Shown: positions 1-10,399 of the stretch, piece by piece | Numbering within the stretch: position 1 is the stretch's first letter | Layout of the letters: the number at the start of each line of letters is the position of its first letter | DNA from: Sabellastarte sp. h YS-2021 | Lineage: Eukaryota; Annelida; Polychaeta; Sabellida; Sabellidae | Length of the DNA: 64,000 bases | Reading direction: 5' to 3' | Assembly: GCA_964017235.1 (NCBI GenBank) | Contig: OZ024935.1 | Location: 5,828,001-5,892,000 of the forward strand | The notes under the pieces: generated by a model | Told to the model about the DNA's origin: nothing | What the model saw: only the letters and a program-made list of their open reading frames with translations | Databases searched by the model: none | Made by a program: the position numbers and the translations under genes

Positions 1-172
1 TGCGACAGGTAGTTTACAGGTAGAGGAAACCAGGGCATACTGCACTGTAAACCACCGGGCATAGGCAAGTAACTACCAACTTTCCAACATGAAGTGCCCA
101 GCCCGAGATTCAAACCGGTGGCCTCAGAGGTTGGAGGCGAGAACTCTACCCGCCACACCACCGAGCCCCCAC
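1..172 (-). repeat. SINE family 1 copy, cut by window edge
   Basis: Divergent copy of the tRNA-derived SINE that recurs across the window. On the minus strand family members start with a tRNA-like head: box A resembles TGGCAGAGTGG and box B resembles GGTTCGATCCC. They end in GTAAAACCCC followed by AAATA repeats. Here the head lies near 100-172 and the 3' part is lost at the window edge. It precedes the zinc-finger/SGNH element. Confidence 0.8.
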
Positions 173-179
173 AATTATC

Positions 180-531
180 ACTAGAGAAAAACCCCAAATT
201 ATACCAATATGGTCCTATGACTGGCCACGAAGCCCACAAAACAAGACACTGGCTATATAGTAAGAACTTTAGCATACCAGACATTAGGAGATCCAAAGGC
301 AAATGTGACACTTTTAATATTGCAGAAACTGGTAACCACATACTGAATGAATGCAGGTATTTACAAGAACTAAGAGAATATGTCAAAAGAAAACACAACA
401 TAAATAACTTAATGACTCTGGCTAACAACAGAGCAACAAATACAACAAATCCTCATATACCAGAAAATATACCTATAAAATACATAAAACAAAAGAAAAA
501 AACACAGCACATCACCCATAGAACAATTTAA
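180..531 (+). pseudogene. LINE-type C-terminal zinc finger fragment, copy 1
   Basis: The translation carries a block typical of the tail of RNase H-bearing LINE polyproteins: a TGHxxHKT stretch, then a finger-like C...ETGNHILNEC motif, then a basic helix. The expected second Cys of the finger is Phe here. A clearly homologous peptide (NPQLYQYGLLTGHNMHKT; ETGSHIINEC) lies at 3,590-3,840, also just upstream of an SGNH-like stretch, so the two pieces probably belong to one element. The upstream part of the open frame (94-180) is SINE sequence. Function beyond the motif match is not known. Confidence 0.5.
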
Positions 532-569
532 CTCCTAGTCCCGGATGAACTCTAAACCCAATCAATAAC

Positions 570-1190
570 ATAAAGTACATCATTTCAGATTTGCGAAGAC
601 AGTTGCTGCAGACGGGGGATAGTATGATTAAACACATTCCTGACTGGCAATATACAAAGGACAATACACCACACCTTGTAACAACCGAGTGCTACAGGGG
701 GTGTACTACCAGCCGTCTAAAAAGCAAGATAGAAAGACAGGTTCTCTGAGTGACAGGTTATGACATCATAGTAGTACACATTGGGATGAACGACATGGTG
801 AATAGAAATACTATTATCATACACCAATAAGAATTAGTACAGGCCATTAAAATGAAGAACAATGTTGCACACATAGCCATAAGTCTGCCCTTAGCAAGGC
901 CAGTAGACTTCTAAACAACCTGGCCCGCACAGCTGGATATAAATAATAATGCCACATTCCAGGGAAGAGCAAACGGTTACACGCCATGGAAATCTTACAA
1001 GCCCTTTCTGGCCAAACAACGTGGTAATGAACCGCAACAAATCAGGGACATGGACCTGTACGCACGAGACGAGCTTCATCTATCGGACAAAGGCACAAAA
1101 AAGCTGTGGCAACAAATTAAACTGTGCTTAACTATGACAAACTTCGAGTACAACTCCAGTCTCACCTGCAGTCCAGCAGTATTAACCTAA
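570..1190 (+). pseudogene. SGNH/GDSL-hydrolase-like ORF, decayed, copy 1
   Basis: One frame reads through with only three stop codons (TGA 747, TAA 828, TAA 912). It shows all three SGNH hydrolase blocks in order: GDSMIKH (nucleophile Ser) near 620, DIIVVHIGMND (the GxND block) near 762, and DELHLSDKGTKKLW (the DxxH block) near 1,068. Esterase domains of this family are known in ORF1 of some CR1/L2 LINEs and in some Ngaro elements. Here the domain follows a LINE-type C-terminal finger in a different frame. It is a dead gene of a mobile element, not a host lipase as far as can be seen. Confidence 0.65.
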
Positions 1191-1262
1191 CTGGGCACAG
1201 GCTGGGACTTGAAACAACCCTACTCATAAAGCCTGATCAAAGTGACATTATATAAGGGATAT

Positions 1263-1983
1263 CTAATCTAATCTAATCTACTGCTTTGCAGGCACAATAT
1301 CTTCCCCACTAAGGGGAAGTTAGTGCGCTAGTTAACAAAAATCATTTCTTATAAGGAGAGTCGAGGGGCGTTCAAGGTCAGTATACCAGGTTTGTGGGTG
1401 GGACCAAGAGGGAAGGAGACTGAGTTGGGAAGCTAGAGTTAAAAAGGTGCGTTTTGAGGTGTTTCCTGAAAGATGCGACAGAGGGACTGTTTCTTATTTG
1501 GAAGGGGAGAGAGTTCCAAAGAACTGGGGCATAGTGACTAAAAGAATTTGAGAAGTGTTTAATTGATTTATGAACTCTGCGGTCAAAAGTGGGGGTATGA
1601 AGGAACTTGAGTTTAGGGGTACTTCGTCTAGTATTTCTAAAGGAAGTGTAGGGGTGGATTAGTTCTCTTAGGTAAACAGGCTGACCTTGGTTGAGGATTT
1701 TATATGTAATGAGGCCTATTTTGAATTGTACCCTATATCTAACTGGAAGCCAATGAAGTTTTTTCAGTTGAGGGGTGATGCGAGAAAATTTTGAGGAACG
1801 GGTGACAACCCTGCAGAGTGAGTTTTGAACTAGTTGCAATCTTCTTAGCTCAAAGTCTGTGAGTGATAGAAACAGGGAATTGCAGTAGTCCAATCTGCTG
1901 CTGACCAAGGCATTGGCTAAAAGAACTGATGTTTTAAGGTCTAGAAGGGGGCGTATTCTGTAGAGGTCTCTTGCATGAGCTCT
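1263..1983 (-). mobile_element. 5'-truncated L2/CR1-like LINE fragment
   Basis: The minus strand encodes about 200 residues (from about 1,985 down to 1,378) of the C-terminal part of an L2/CR1-type reverse transcriptase. Landmarks are LANALVSSRLDYCNSL, LKKLHWLPVRYRVQFK, APVLWNSLPFQIR and FRKHLKTHLF. The same blocks occur in the L2 at 54.1-55.5 kb. The reading frame is open to its stop. The 3' end carries a short ATTAG tandem repeat (plus strand 1,261-1,280). An 8-bp direct repeat, AGGGATAT, at 1,255-1,262 and 1,984-1,991 fits a target-site duplication. No RT catalytic motif remains. Confidence 0.75.
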
Positions 1984-1991
1984 AGGGATAT

Positions 1992-3480
1992 AGATAAAGA
2001 TGGTCATATAAGTTTAATGTAATATATATAAGATAATTTTGTCCAAGGAAACATACTAATATATGTCTTTAGGAGATAGTATATAGACTTTAAATAACAA
2101 TAAATATGGTTATTCTCTTTTTCAAATCAATAAATTGACAGATGTATGCTACTCTATATAATGTATTAAGATTTAGCTGTTAGCAGGGAAAATAAATAAG
2201 ATAGAATCTTAGCTAAGGAATAGGGAAAAGGGCAAAAAATCAAATAAAAAATAAAGGAAGTGCCCACTCACCATTACACATAATATGGAAAGAGAGGCAC
2301 TTGCCTAACATAAATCACCAGGCCTTCCTGAGATGAGAAAAGAACCGTGACCTATAGACAGGCCCTTATCTGAAATGGTGAAAACATAAAATGTGTGTAG
2401 GACACATAAATATCCGCATTGAGCATGCTCTTTGTGTACCAAGATCACAGTTACACCTAATTATCACTCTTTTAAAACCTGTAACATATCTTCAGCTAGA
2501 TAAACTGTGACTAAACAATTTACAACCATTACCACCCTCCATAAATGGCAGTGACACGCTTTTATAGCAATTGTAAAATCCTTAATACAATTTTCTCTAT
2601 TATCTATACACTTTTATTGTCTGTCCTATTCCTCAATGCCACAGCTAGTATGCAGCCTATCAGGTTTAAGGGGGGTAAAGTCTTCTTTGTAACTTTCCTC
2701 TACACTATCTGTATGAAAATGAACTGGGCATGTACACGTCCTGTCTTAGTAAACTTTTGGGGGTTTTGCAAATGTTTGGCAAAGGTGAAAAAATTATGGG
2801 TACAAAAACCATTTATAATTGAATGTTTTAAAAAGGTTTTATGTATATCATTATTAAACATTCAATAATAAATGTTAGAAAACATTTGTTTGTTGTTGCT
2901 TGTCACAACTTCTCAGTTGAGCCCAGGGTCTAATTGTAAATAGTGTCAACATTTAAGTCAATGTTCAACATGTGTCAACAGGGTGGCAGTGAACTATTTT
3001 CCCATCATTTTCTGAATGTTTAAATATAATGTAAAAATATTGGGTCTAACTTACAAGGCAAGAAATATGAATAAAAGAAACTTTGAACCCGCAATAGAAA
3101 ACTTAATAAAATAGAATGGGGGAAAATAGCACACAACATACTGGGAAGAACCCACCTAATATCTATGCACAACCCAGAATGGCCTAAAAGTTAAGATATT
3201 TAGACATACCAAATGACCCAAAGACAAAAAAAAACACTTGGGACAAAAAAAAACAAATGACTTCATAGTAAAAGATAAGCATGCCCAAATTTCTGGAAGG
3301 ATCAGTTCTAATAGACCTAAAAACGAGGCAGAAGGTCATCTGGCTAAAACAGTTAAAATGAAAATCCAAATGAAGATTACAATAAACTAGCAAGGTCAAC
3401 TTTAGGTCCAAACCCGAAACTAAAGGCAATAATGCAAGAGAAAAACAACCACATAGAGGAAACAAACTAACACACAAACC
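1992..3480. other. AT-rich stretch without recognised gene
   Basis: No convincing coding region or repeat boundary. A short stretch near 2,650-2,690 (a TATGCAGCCTATCAGGTTTAA-like motif) resembles one near 16,175-16,210 and may be a shared repeat remnant. The open frame at 2,545-2,868 has low-complexity composition and no recognisable domain. Confidence 0.4.
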
Positions 3481-3589
3481 CAATAAGATACATCAGAAAT
3501 TACATACAACACAATACAATAGTAAAACTCTCAGGAAGTGAAATCACAGAAACCCAATCCACCTTTTTCCAGAAACTTACTGCTGCAAA

Positions 3590-3840
3590 AACCCTCAACT
3601 CTACCAATATGGACTCTTAACAGGCCATAACATGCACAAAACGAGCAACTGGCTCTGTAACAAAAAGTTTAAAATACTGGTTGTTGAACAATCAAAAGGA
3701 AACTAATGCATGCAAAACACCAGAAACAGGAAGCCACATTATCAATGAATGTCGGGACACAAAGCTGCTAACAGAACAGATCAAGAAAAAACATATTACA
3801 AACCTAGACTCAACAGGCAAGATCCACACAATTAAGATCA
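3590..3840 (+). pseudogene. LINE-type C-terminal zinc finger fragment, copy 2
   Basis: Homologue of the fragment at 180-531. It has NPQLYQYGLLTGHNMHKT followed, after a frame change, by ETGSHIINEC and a lysine-rich helix. The coding stretch stops where the SINE begins at about 3,845. Its continuation resumes past the SINE and LINE at 9,720. Frameshifts show it is dead. Confidence 0.5.
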
Positions 3841-3844
3841 ATTC

Positions 3845-4028
3845 ATTTGGGGTTTTACGTCGCTTTCAACACTGTACAGGTCATATCACGACGGGTAGTT
3901 GGAAGGGCAGAGGAAACCAGTACATAGAGTTCGCTAGGGTTGTGTACTGTAAACTGCCGACCAACAGCAAGCAACTACCGGCTTTCCCACTTGAGCCCGT
4001 GCGGGGATCAAACCCCGGCCTCAGAGGT
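3845..4028 (-). repeat. SINE family 1, 3' part, interrupted by LINE
   Basis: Left part on the plus strand of a minus-oriented SINE. It runs from the GTAAAACCCC tail to within the box B region and breaks at CCCGGCCTCAGAGGT (4,014-4,028), which is repeated at 9,653-9,667 where the SINE resumes. A direct repeat ACACAATTAAGATCAA flanks the whole SINE (just before 3,845 and just after 9,706), marking the SINE's own insertion. Confidence 0.9.
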
Positions 4029-4371
4029 TAAGTTAAGTTAAAAATTTTTGGTGCTTGAACACCTTGGTGTCATACAGCACCATTAAAAGTAATAAGTACA
4101 TTAACTAAAAATATATACAACAACAATAAATACAAGTAAAATGGAGAACTATACAAAAACAATCAATAGAAATACAATACATTTTACTGGTGAAAAGACC
4201 TAAACAAAGTAAAAATAACATGGAAAATATAAAATATATCATAATACAATAGAATACAAATATGACTAGACTACACGAAATAGATATACATATATCACAG
4301 ACAAAACAAGAAAACTAGAAAACACACAATAACTTAACAAAAATTACGACAATACAAAATAAATTAGATTT

Positions 4372-7300
4372 CTAAAATTTATAAAATAATCCACATTCTT
4401 TTAAATAATTGCATATAACTTTAATGTTTCCATTTAGTAAGTCTTTCAAATTATTTATGTTTCTATAGTATTTAATTCTCGTGTCACGTAGGTCGATACA
4501 GTCTAGTAATATATGTTTGACTGTATCAGGACAATGACATGGAATGCACCAGGGCATATCTTCACCTTTCAACAGATAACTATGGGTGAAATAAGTGTGT
4601 CCTATACGGGCTCGTGTTATAACTGTTTCTTCCCTACGAGATAAATCCGTCCAAACATAAAAATCTCCAACAGTAGGGTTTATTTGGAATAGTTTATTAT
4701 CCGGACACGCATTCCAATGAGTTTGCCATTTCTGTTTAAAAACACTATTTACATTTACTTTCAAGTCTGTATAGGGGACTTTCAAGTCTAAAACATTAAA
4801 ATTCAATGCCTGTTTGGCAAGCTCATCTGCTTTTTCATTGCCTTTTATGCCTACGTGACTAGGAACCCAAGCTAAAACAACTGTCTTATTTACTGAACAA
4901 CAATCATTAAAAAGCTTTAAAATATCTTGAATAAAAGGATGATCACAGTTGTTGCCATCAAGAGCTTGAAGACTAGATAAAGAGTCACAAAATATGATAA
5001 AACGATCCTCATCACAATTTTTAACTATATTAAAAGCCATTTTCAGAGCCTGTAATTCAGCTGTGAATATACTAGCATTGCCAGGAAGTCTGACCTGGGC
5101 ACTGAGGTTATTAGATGTAGCAGCTGCAGCAACCCTTTTTTCTGTTTTCGATCCATCAGTATATATAGCCCTATGGTCAGAGTAATAGCTTTTTATCTCG
5201 GCAAATAGACTTTGAAACATACAATCGTCACCAAGATGTTTCTTTTGATGTGTGAGATATAAGTCTATGTGAGGTTTCTCTATAGTCCAGGGTGGGTCAT
5301 CTGGCAATGACACAGTCTGAATTAGATCCAGCTGAGGACAGACAGCAGACAAATCTTCCTCTACTCGATGCCCAAAAGATCTTATTGCAGATGGTTTCTT
5401 ATCATACAGATCATATAACTGAGGGTTAAAAACAACATCATAAGCTGGATTGTCAGGATTACTTCTCAATTTCAAAGCATATTGAACACATAACTTATCA
5501 AACCTGAGATATAAAGGAGGTTCATTTGCCTCTACATACAAGCTTTGCATTGGAGAAGTCCTGAAGGCTCCCAGGCATATTCTTAAGCCCTGGTTTTGAA
5601 TGGGTTCCAATTTCGTAAGATAAGACTTACGAGCAGAACTAAAAACAGCACAACCCTATTCCAGTCTAGAACGAACAAATGAACGATAAAGTCTCATTAA
5701 AACACTTCTATCTGCTCCCCAATCCATTTTGGCAACTACTTTCAGTAAGTTCATAGCTTTTTCACATTTCTGACGAATATAATCAATGTGTGCCTTAAAA
5801 TTCAGTTTACTGTCAAATATAACACCAAGGAACTTAGTTTGTGACACAACAGGGATTTGTGAGTTATATATTGTCAATGTAGGGTCTGGATGAAGTTTTC
5901 TTTTATTACAGAAATGCATGCAAACAGTTTTGGTTTTAGAAAATTTAAAACCATTTTCATCAGCCCATTTCTCTACTTTATTCAAACACAATTGAAGTTG
6001 CCTTTCTATTGAAGCCATATTTCTTGAAGAACAAGTGATTGAGAAATCATCACCAAAAAGAGACTTTTCAAAGCTAGCTGGAATCACATCAGCAATACTG
6101 TTAATCTTTAAAATAAATAACGTAACAGAGAGGATGCTGCCCTGGGGAACACCCATCTCTTGCCCATGTATATCTGAATAAACGGATCCTAAACGAACTC
6201 TAAAAACTCTGTTTGATAAGAAATTCTGAATAAACATGGGCATTTGCCCCCTTAGGCCTACTTTATGTAGATCTCTTATTACGCCATACTTCCATACTGT
6301 ATCGTAGGCTTTTTCTAAATCAAAAAATACAGAGACTACATGGTTGCCTTTTAAAAAGGAATCTCTAATAAAAGATTCAAGTCTTATTAATTGGTCTGTT
6401 GTAGTTCGACCTTTTCTAAAACCACTTTGATATTTTGTTAAAATATTATTTTTCTCAAGGAACCAAACTAATCTAGTATTAATCATTCTTTCCATGGTTT
6501 TGCATAAACAGCTCGTCAGAGATATGGGGCGGTAATTGGACGGGTTTTTTGGGTCTTTGCCTGGTTTAGAAATAGGTATTACAGTGGCCTCTTTCCAGCA
6601 TTCAGGAATTTCACCTTAAGCCCATATATCATTAAATACATCAAGTAACACCATAAGTGAGTCTCTTGGTAGATGTTTTAGCAGCTGATAATGGATCTCA
6701 TCTGGGCCAGTGGCTGTGTCATGAGACTTTTTCATAGCATCACATAGTTCTCTAATTGTAAATGGTACATTGTAGTTTTCAGAGTTGTCTGTGTCAAAAT
6801 CCAAGTGTTCTTTTTCAGTTTTCTCTTTATATTTTTGAAACTCTGTACGGTAATTGTTGCCGCTAGAATTCTTGTGGATTTCTTCGGCCAACCTATTTGC
6901 TATATCAACTCTTTCTGTTACTTTTGTCCCATCACAGGTTTTATATTCATTTATGTTATCTGATGTAGGATTTATACGGCATTTATCCATTGCATTTTGA
7001 CGAGCCTTAACAGCTTTTTTGCATTCACTGTTGAACCATGGTTTGTAGCTACCAGTGGACTGTCCAGTTGACTTTGGCACACATTTTGTTGCTATGTCAT
7101 TTAACTTATCTAAAAAAGCAGGAAACTTTTCTGTTATGTCAGTAAAATTATGCCTGTTAATATCCAGAGAACACTGAAGTTTGAATTTTGGCCAATCAGC
7201 CTTTTTAAGATTCCAACGAGGAACATTGTCCTTAGGCATACTCTTCACTATATCAATTAAAATAGGAAAATGGTCACTACCACACTGATCTGAATGGACC

Positions 7301-7914
7301 TGCCATGTAAAATCAAGAAAAACAGATGCAGAACATAAAGACAAATCTATTGAGGTGAATGAACCTGATGCAGGATGAAAGTAGGTAGGTGACTTATCAT
7401 TAAGTAAACAAATATCAGAGGATTCAAGAAGATGTTCCACCTTATAGCCTAAACTATTAGACGAGAAACAACCCCATAAATCACTATGTGCATTAAAATC
7501 TCCAATAAATAGAAAAGGTGCAGGTAACTGGTTGACTAGATTATCAAGATCACTTTGTGCAACATTAAAATGTGGTGGAATATATACATTACATACAGTT
7601 ATAGTTTTATGCAGAGATACTTTTACAGCAACTGCCTGCAGTTCTGTATCTAACTCAAGTACCTCATTGGGTATACCTTTCTTAACAAAAATAGAGCAGC
7701 CACCAGTGGCTCTCCCATCTACTTCAGACATACAAGTTTTAAAATAATGATCAAATCCTCTAATATTTACATTATCTGTTTCTTTAAAATGAGTTTCCTG
7801 CAATGCTAAAATGTAGGGTCTAAAATTGGAAATTAAATTTTTAATTTCTTCAAAATTTGGCCTAAAGCCACGACAGTTCCACTGTATTATACTTTTATTT
7901 TTGTTTGGTTCCAT
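4372..7914 (-). pseudogene. LINE ORF2: endonuclease-RT-RNase H, two stop codons
   Basis: A single frame of 1,181 codons including the terminal stop. It is broken only by TAA at 6,616-6,618 (between endonuclease and RT) and TAG at 5,656-5,658 (just after RT). ATG at 7,914 overlaps ORF1 by 20 nt. APE-type endonuclease blocks: QWNCRG, ALQETHF, FIGDFNAH, SDHFPI. RT blocks: VFFDLEKAYDTVW, MGVPQGS and FGDDFSI, all between 6,495 and 5,659. RNase H in the last segment has the DGSK, TAELQAL, CDSLSSLQAL and NEKADELA blocks (Asp, Glu, Asp, Asp present). A tail follows with a CxxC...H...C finger. Compared with decayed copies at 20 and 36 kb it lacks roughly 40-45 residues between the endonuclease and RT regions. 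Confidence 0.9.
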
Positions 7915-9124
7915 TATTTACACTTTTATTACCACTCCGCCCTTGTGAACTTGTGATTGGGGATTCTTCGACACTCATTTCACTGTCACTATCACTCAAA
8001 ACATCATATTTGTTGTATTGTTTAATAGGGTCATGAGATCCCTTATGTTGTTTCGTCAAATATACTTTGCTTTGACTTATTTTCAGTTTAATAGGGTCAT
8101 TTTGAGATGCACTTGTCTGACTTGATGAACTTGTTTTATTCACTTTAGTTGTCTGTTTTTCAACTGCATACTTTTTTGGTTGTTTTGTGCCTTCTGGCCA
8201 AGTCATTTCCGTTTGTGTTTCCACTGTTGCTGTTTTCACAACAGGTTTGGTTGTTGCAGCTGCCTGGGCATATGTTGTTTTCACAGAATTAAATATGTCC
8301 ATCTGTTTCTTCGCTTCTATGTATGAAATTCCTCTTTCTGTCTTGATTCTTTGAATTTCCTTTTCTTCTTTCCATTTTGGACATTCTTTATTATTTGATT
8401 CATGCTTACCTTGGCAATTGACACATTTTGCTTCATTCTTGCATTCTTGATGGTCTGTGTGATCTTCTTGCCCACATTTAGTGCAAACTTCATTCTTTCT
8501 GCAGTTGAATTTAGTATGACCAAACTTTTGACACTTGTAGCACCTCACAGGATTTGGGATAAATTGTGACACAGCCACCCTATAGTAACCCACCCTGATG
8601 TATTTAGGTAAGGTCTGGCTTTGAAATGTCAATATAAAGGTCCCTGTTGGTTTTCTTTGTCCATCTCTAAATACCGAAATCCTGTCTAGTTTGATGACAC
8701 CTTCAGTTTTCAGGCCCTCTAATATTTCGTCATCATTACAGTCTTTTATGTCTGGGCATCTAATGACCCCTTTCTTAGTGTTTAAACTGTAATGTGGTGA
8801 AACATCGATTGGGATAGCATTGTCCATTGTCAGATTCAATTTTGTAGTTTTTAGTAATTTCTGGCTCTGTGTTTCCTTGTCCACTTCCACCAAAATGCTT
8901 CCATTCCTTAACTTCTTTATGTTAAAGGGATCAGAACCAAGTATAGCAACAATGGCTTTGTTAACAGCAAATGGTGACAGTTTGTATAAGGGTCTTTCAT
9001 CATTTGTACCTTTAATAAGCAGGAAACGTGGCCATGAGCAAATCTGAGCAGAATCAAAGTCCGTAGTCGTAATATCAGGTCTAGATCTTTTCCTATCAAT
9101 CAGTAGAGAGTGTTGAGTTGCCAT
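7895..9124 (-). CDS. LINE ORF1, gag-like protein with CCHC knuckles
   Basis: Intact 409-codon ORF starting at ATG 9,124. The frame stays open upstream to about 9,178 but without an ATG. It should bind the element's RNA and form the RNP. After an N-terminal region with an RRM-like strand pattern (GTFILTFQSQTLPKYIRVGY), three zinc knuckles follow in series: CYKCQKFGHTKFNC, CTKCGQEDHTDHQEC and CVNCQGKHESNNKEC. A basic coiled stretch and a Ser/Thr/Gln-rich C-terminus complete it. It overlaps ORF2 by 20 nt, the usual tight ORF1/ORF2 arrangement. No defect is visible. Confidence 0.85.
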   Translation of the reverse strand: MATQHSLLIDRKRSRPDITTTDFDSAQICSWPRFLLIKGTNDERPLYKLSPFAVNKAIVAILGSDPFNIKKLRNGSILVEVDKETQSQKLLKTTKLNLTMDNAIPIDVSPHYSLNTKKGVIRCPDIKDCNDDEILEGLKTEGVIKLDRISVFRDGQRKPTGTFILTFQSQTLPKYIRVGYYRVAVSQFIPNPVRCYKCQKFGHTKFNCRKNEVCTKCGQEDHTDHQECKNEAKCVNCQGKHESNNKECPKWKEEKEIQRIKTERGISYIEAKKQMDIFNSVKTTYAQAAATTKPVVKTATVETQTEMTWPEGTKQPKKYAVEKQTTKVNKTSSSSQTSASQNDPIKLKISQSKVYLTKQHKGSHDPIKQYNKYDVLSDSDSEMSVEESPITSSQGRSGNKSVNNGTKQK

Positions 9125-9652
9125 AATGTAGTAAAGATTTTTCGTTGCCAATGCTCTCCACCCACCCTTCGAGCCCAATAAGGGGATATCATAATAGTGT
9201 GGAGCTGAGATATCAGAGATATCAGAGATACATTAGCAATATACTCAAAGAACACATAAAAAGTGAACCTTGATTGACCTGTTAAGCAGCCGCCTTCTAG
9301 ATACTCCAAACCAAAGCACAGACCAAACACCATCAGAATACAACAATCAAGTACAACAGTATAAACCACTACAAACAACAAGCCATCACTAATTTGGAGT
9401 ATTAGGGCTTGGCACTACCAGCCGATTGATTAAGCCAGGCCATCTTAACCTTCCGACTAAGTGAAATTGAGGCCAAAGCTGTGTATTGCCTCCTCAATGC
9501 CGCAACATAGTATTGGCTCAACAGCCAGGACCCTCTCTTCCACTGACACGGATCGCAACCCACGGCAAACAGGCTGCCCCCAATTAGTCGCCTCTTACGA
9601 CACGCAGGAGGATACGTTGGGCCTATTCTACATACCCGGACCCACAGGGGGA
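9125..9652 (-). other. 5' UTR of the I-like LINE
   Basis: Non-coding leader between the insertion point and the ORF1 ATG. It is richer in G+C than the surroundings near 9,460-9,650, as expected for an internal promoter region, though no specific promoter motif can be assigned by eye. Confidence 0.6.
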
Positions 9653-9706
9653 CCCGGCCTCAGAGGTGGGAGGCGAGAGTGTTACCACTCTGCCACCGTG
9701 GCCCCA
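9653..9706 (-). repeat. SINE family 1, 5' head, right of LINE
   Basis: Continuation of the SINE broken at 4,028. It holds box A (minus strand TGGCAGAGTGG) and the GGGGCCACGG start, then the flanking direct repeat ACACAATTAAGATCAA. Confidence 0.9.
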
Positions 9707-9719
9707 CACAATTAAGATC

Positions 9720-10385
9720 AAAACAAACATGAAATCCCAATTGGAACAATTTCAAGAGCAAAAAGACCTAACCTAAAAACGAATACAATATCCAAATCAG
9801 TCCTTTTAACAGCAGACCACATGATTAAGCATGTCCCAAGTTGGGAATATACCAGGCACAGTACTCTACGTGTACTCACCACTCAATAACATTGGGGTAG
9901 TACTTTTTTATTTACTTATTTGGGGTTTTACGTCACTTTCAACACTGTTCAGGTCATATCACGACGGGTAGTTCGAAGGGCAGAGGAAACCAGTACATAC
10001 ATTTGGTCAAGGTTCTGTACTGTAAACTGCTGACCAATGGCATGCAAACTACCAGCTTTCGCACTTGAGGCCATGCCGGGAATCGAACCCCGGCATCAGA
10101 GGTATGAGGCGAGAGTGTTAGCACTCTGCAACCGTGGCCCCTTATAGGGGTAGTACAGCAGCATGACCAATACAAACAATAACATTACATGCCAGAGACA
10201 CAAAACTGGTTTCTACATATAGAAATTCTAGAAACCTTTCTTATTAAAGCAATAAAATAATCAACTGCAACAACTGATAGATCCAGAGTTATTTGCACAA
10301 GATAGCCTGCACCTGTCAAAGGGACGAGACTATGGCAACAATTAAAGCTTTTCCTCACAATGATAGATTTTGAATGAGGAAATGT
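9720..10385 (+). pseudogene. SGNH-hydrolase-like ORF, decayed, copy 2
   Basis: Homologue of the ORF at 570-1,190. Block 1 reads TADHMIKHVPSWEYT near 9,815, where copy 1 has TGDSMIKHIPDWQYT, so the catalytic Ser is lost. The DxxH block reads DSLHLS near 10,300 and is followed, after a frameshift, by LWQQLKLFLTMIDFE. A second SINE (9,904-10,146) splits the gene. Together with 3,590-3,840 this rebuilds the same finger-then-SGNH order as copy 1. Confidence 0.6.
9904..10146 (-). repeat. SINE family 1 copy
   Basis: Full-length copy with tail GTAAAACCCC on the left and the tRNA-like head on the right. The direct repeat GGGGTAGTAC at 9,894-9,903 and 10,147-10,156 is its target-site duplication. It sits inside SGNH copy 2. 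Confidence 0.9.
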
Positions 10386-10399
10386 GCAAATTTTTCCTA

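Larger units (their letters stand above)
4029..9652 (-). mobile_element. Near full-length I-clade-like LINE (gag; EN-RT-RNase H)
   Basis: A 5.6 kb non-LTR retrotransposon on the minus strand, inserted in a SINE with a 15-bp target duplication (4,014-4,028 and 9,653-9,667). Order on the minus strand: a 5' UTR of about 530 bp, ORF1 with three CCHC knuckles, ORF2 with APE endonuclease, reverse transcriptase, RNase H and a C-terminal finger, then a 3' UTR of about 340 bp ending in a TTAAC-type tandem tail. RNase H downstream of RT plus a knuckle-bearing ORF1 fits the I/Nimb/Ingi group; the exact clade needs a tree. Two nonsense codons in ORF2 make this copy non-autonomous. Decayed relatives lie at 19.3-20.6, 26.1 and 35.6-37.0 kb. 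Confidence 0.9.

Noticed and set aside
3184-3483. 99-codon minus-strand hydrophobic frame
   Set aside because: Low-complexity AT-rich sequence; hydrophobicity comes from T-rich codons; no supporting motif.
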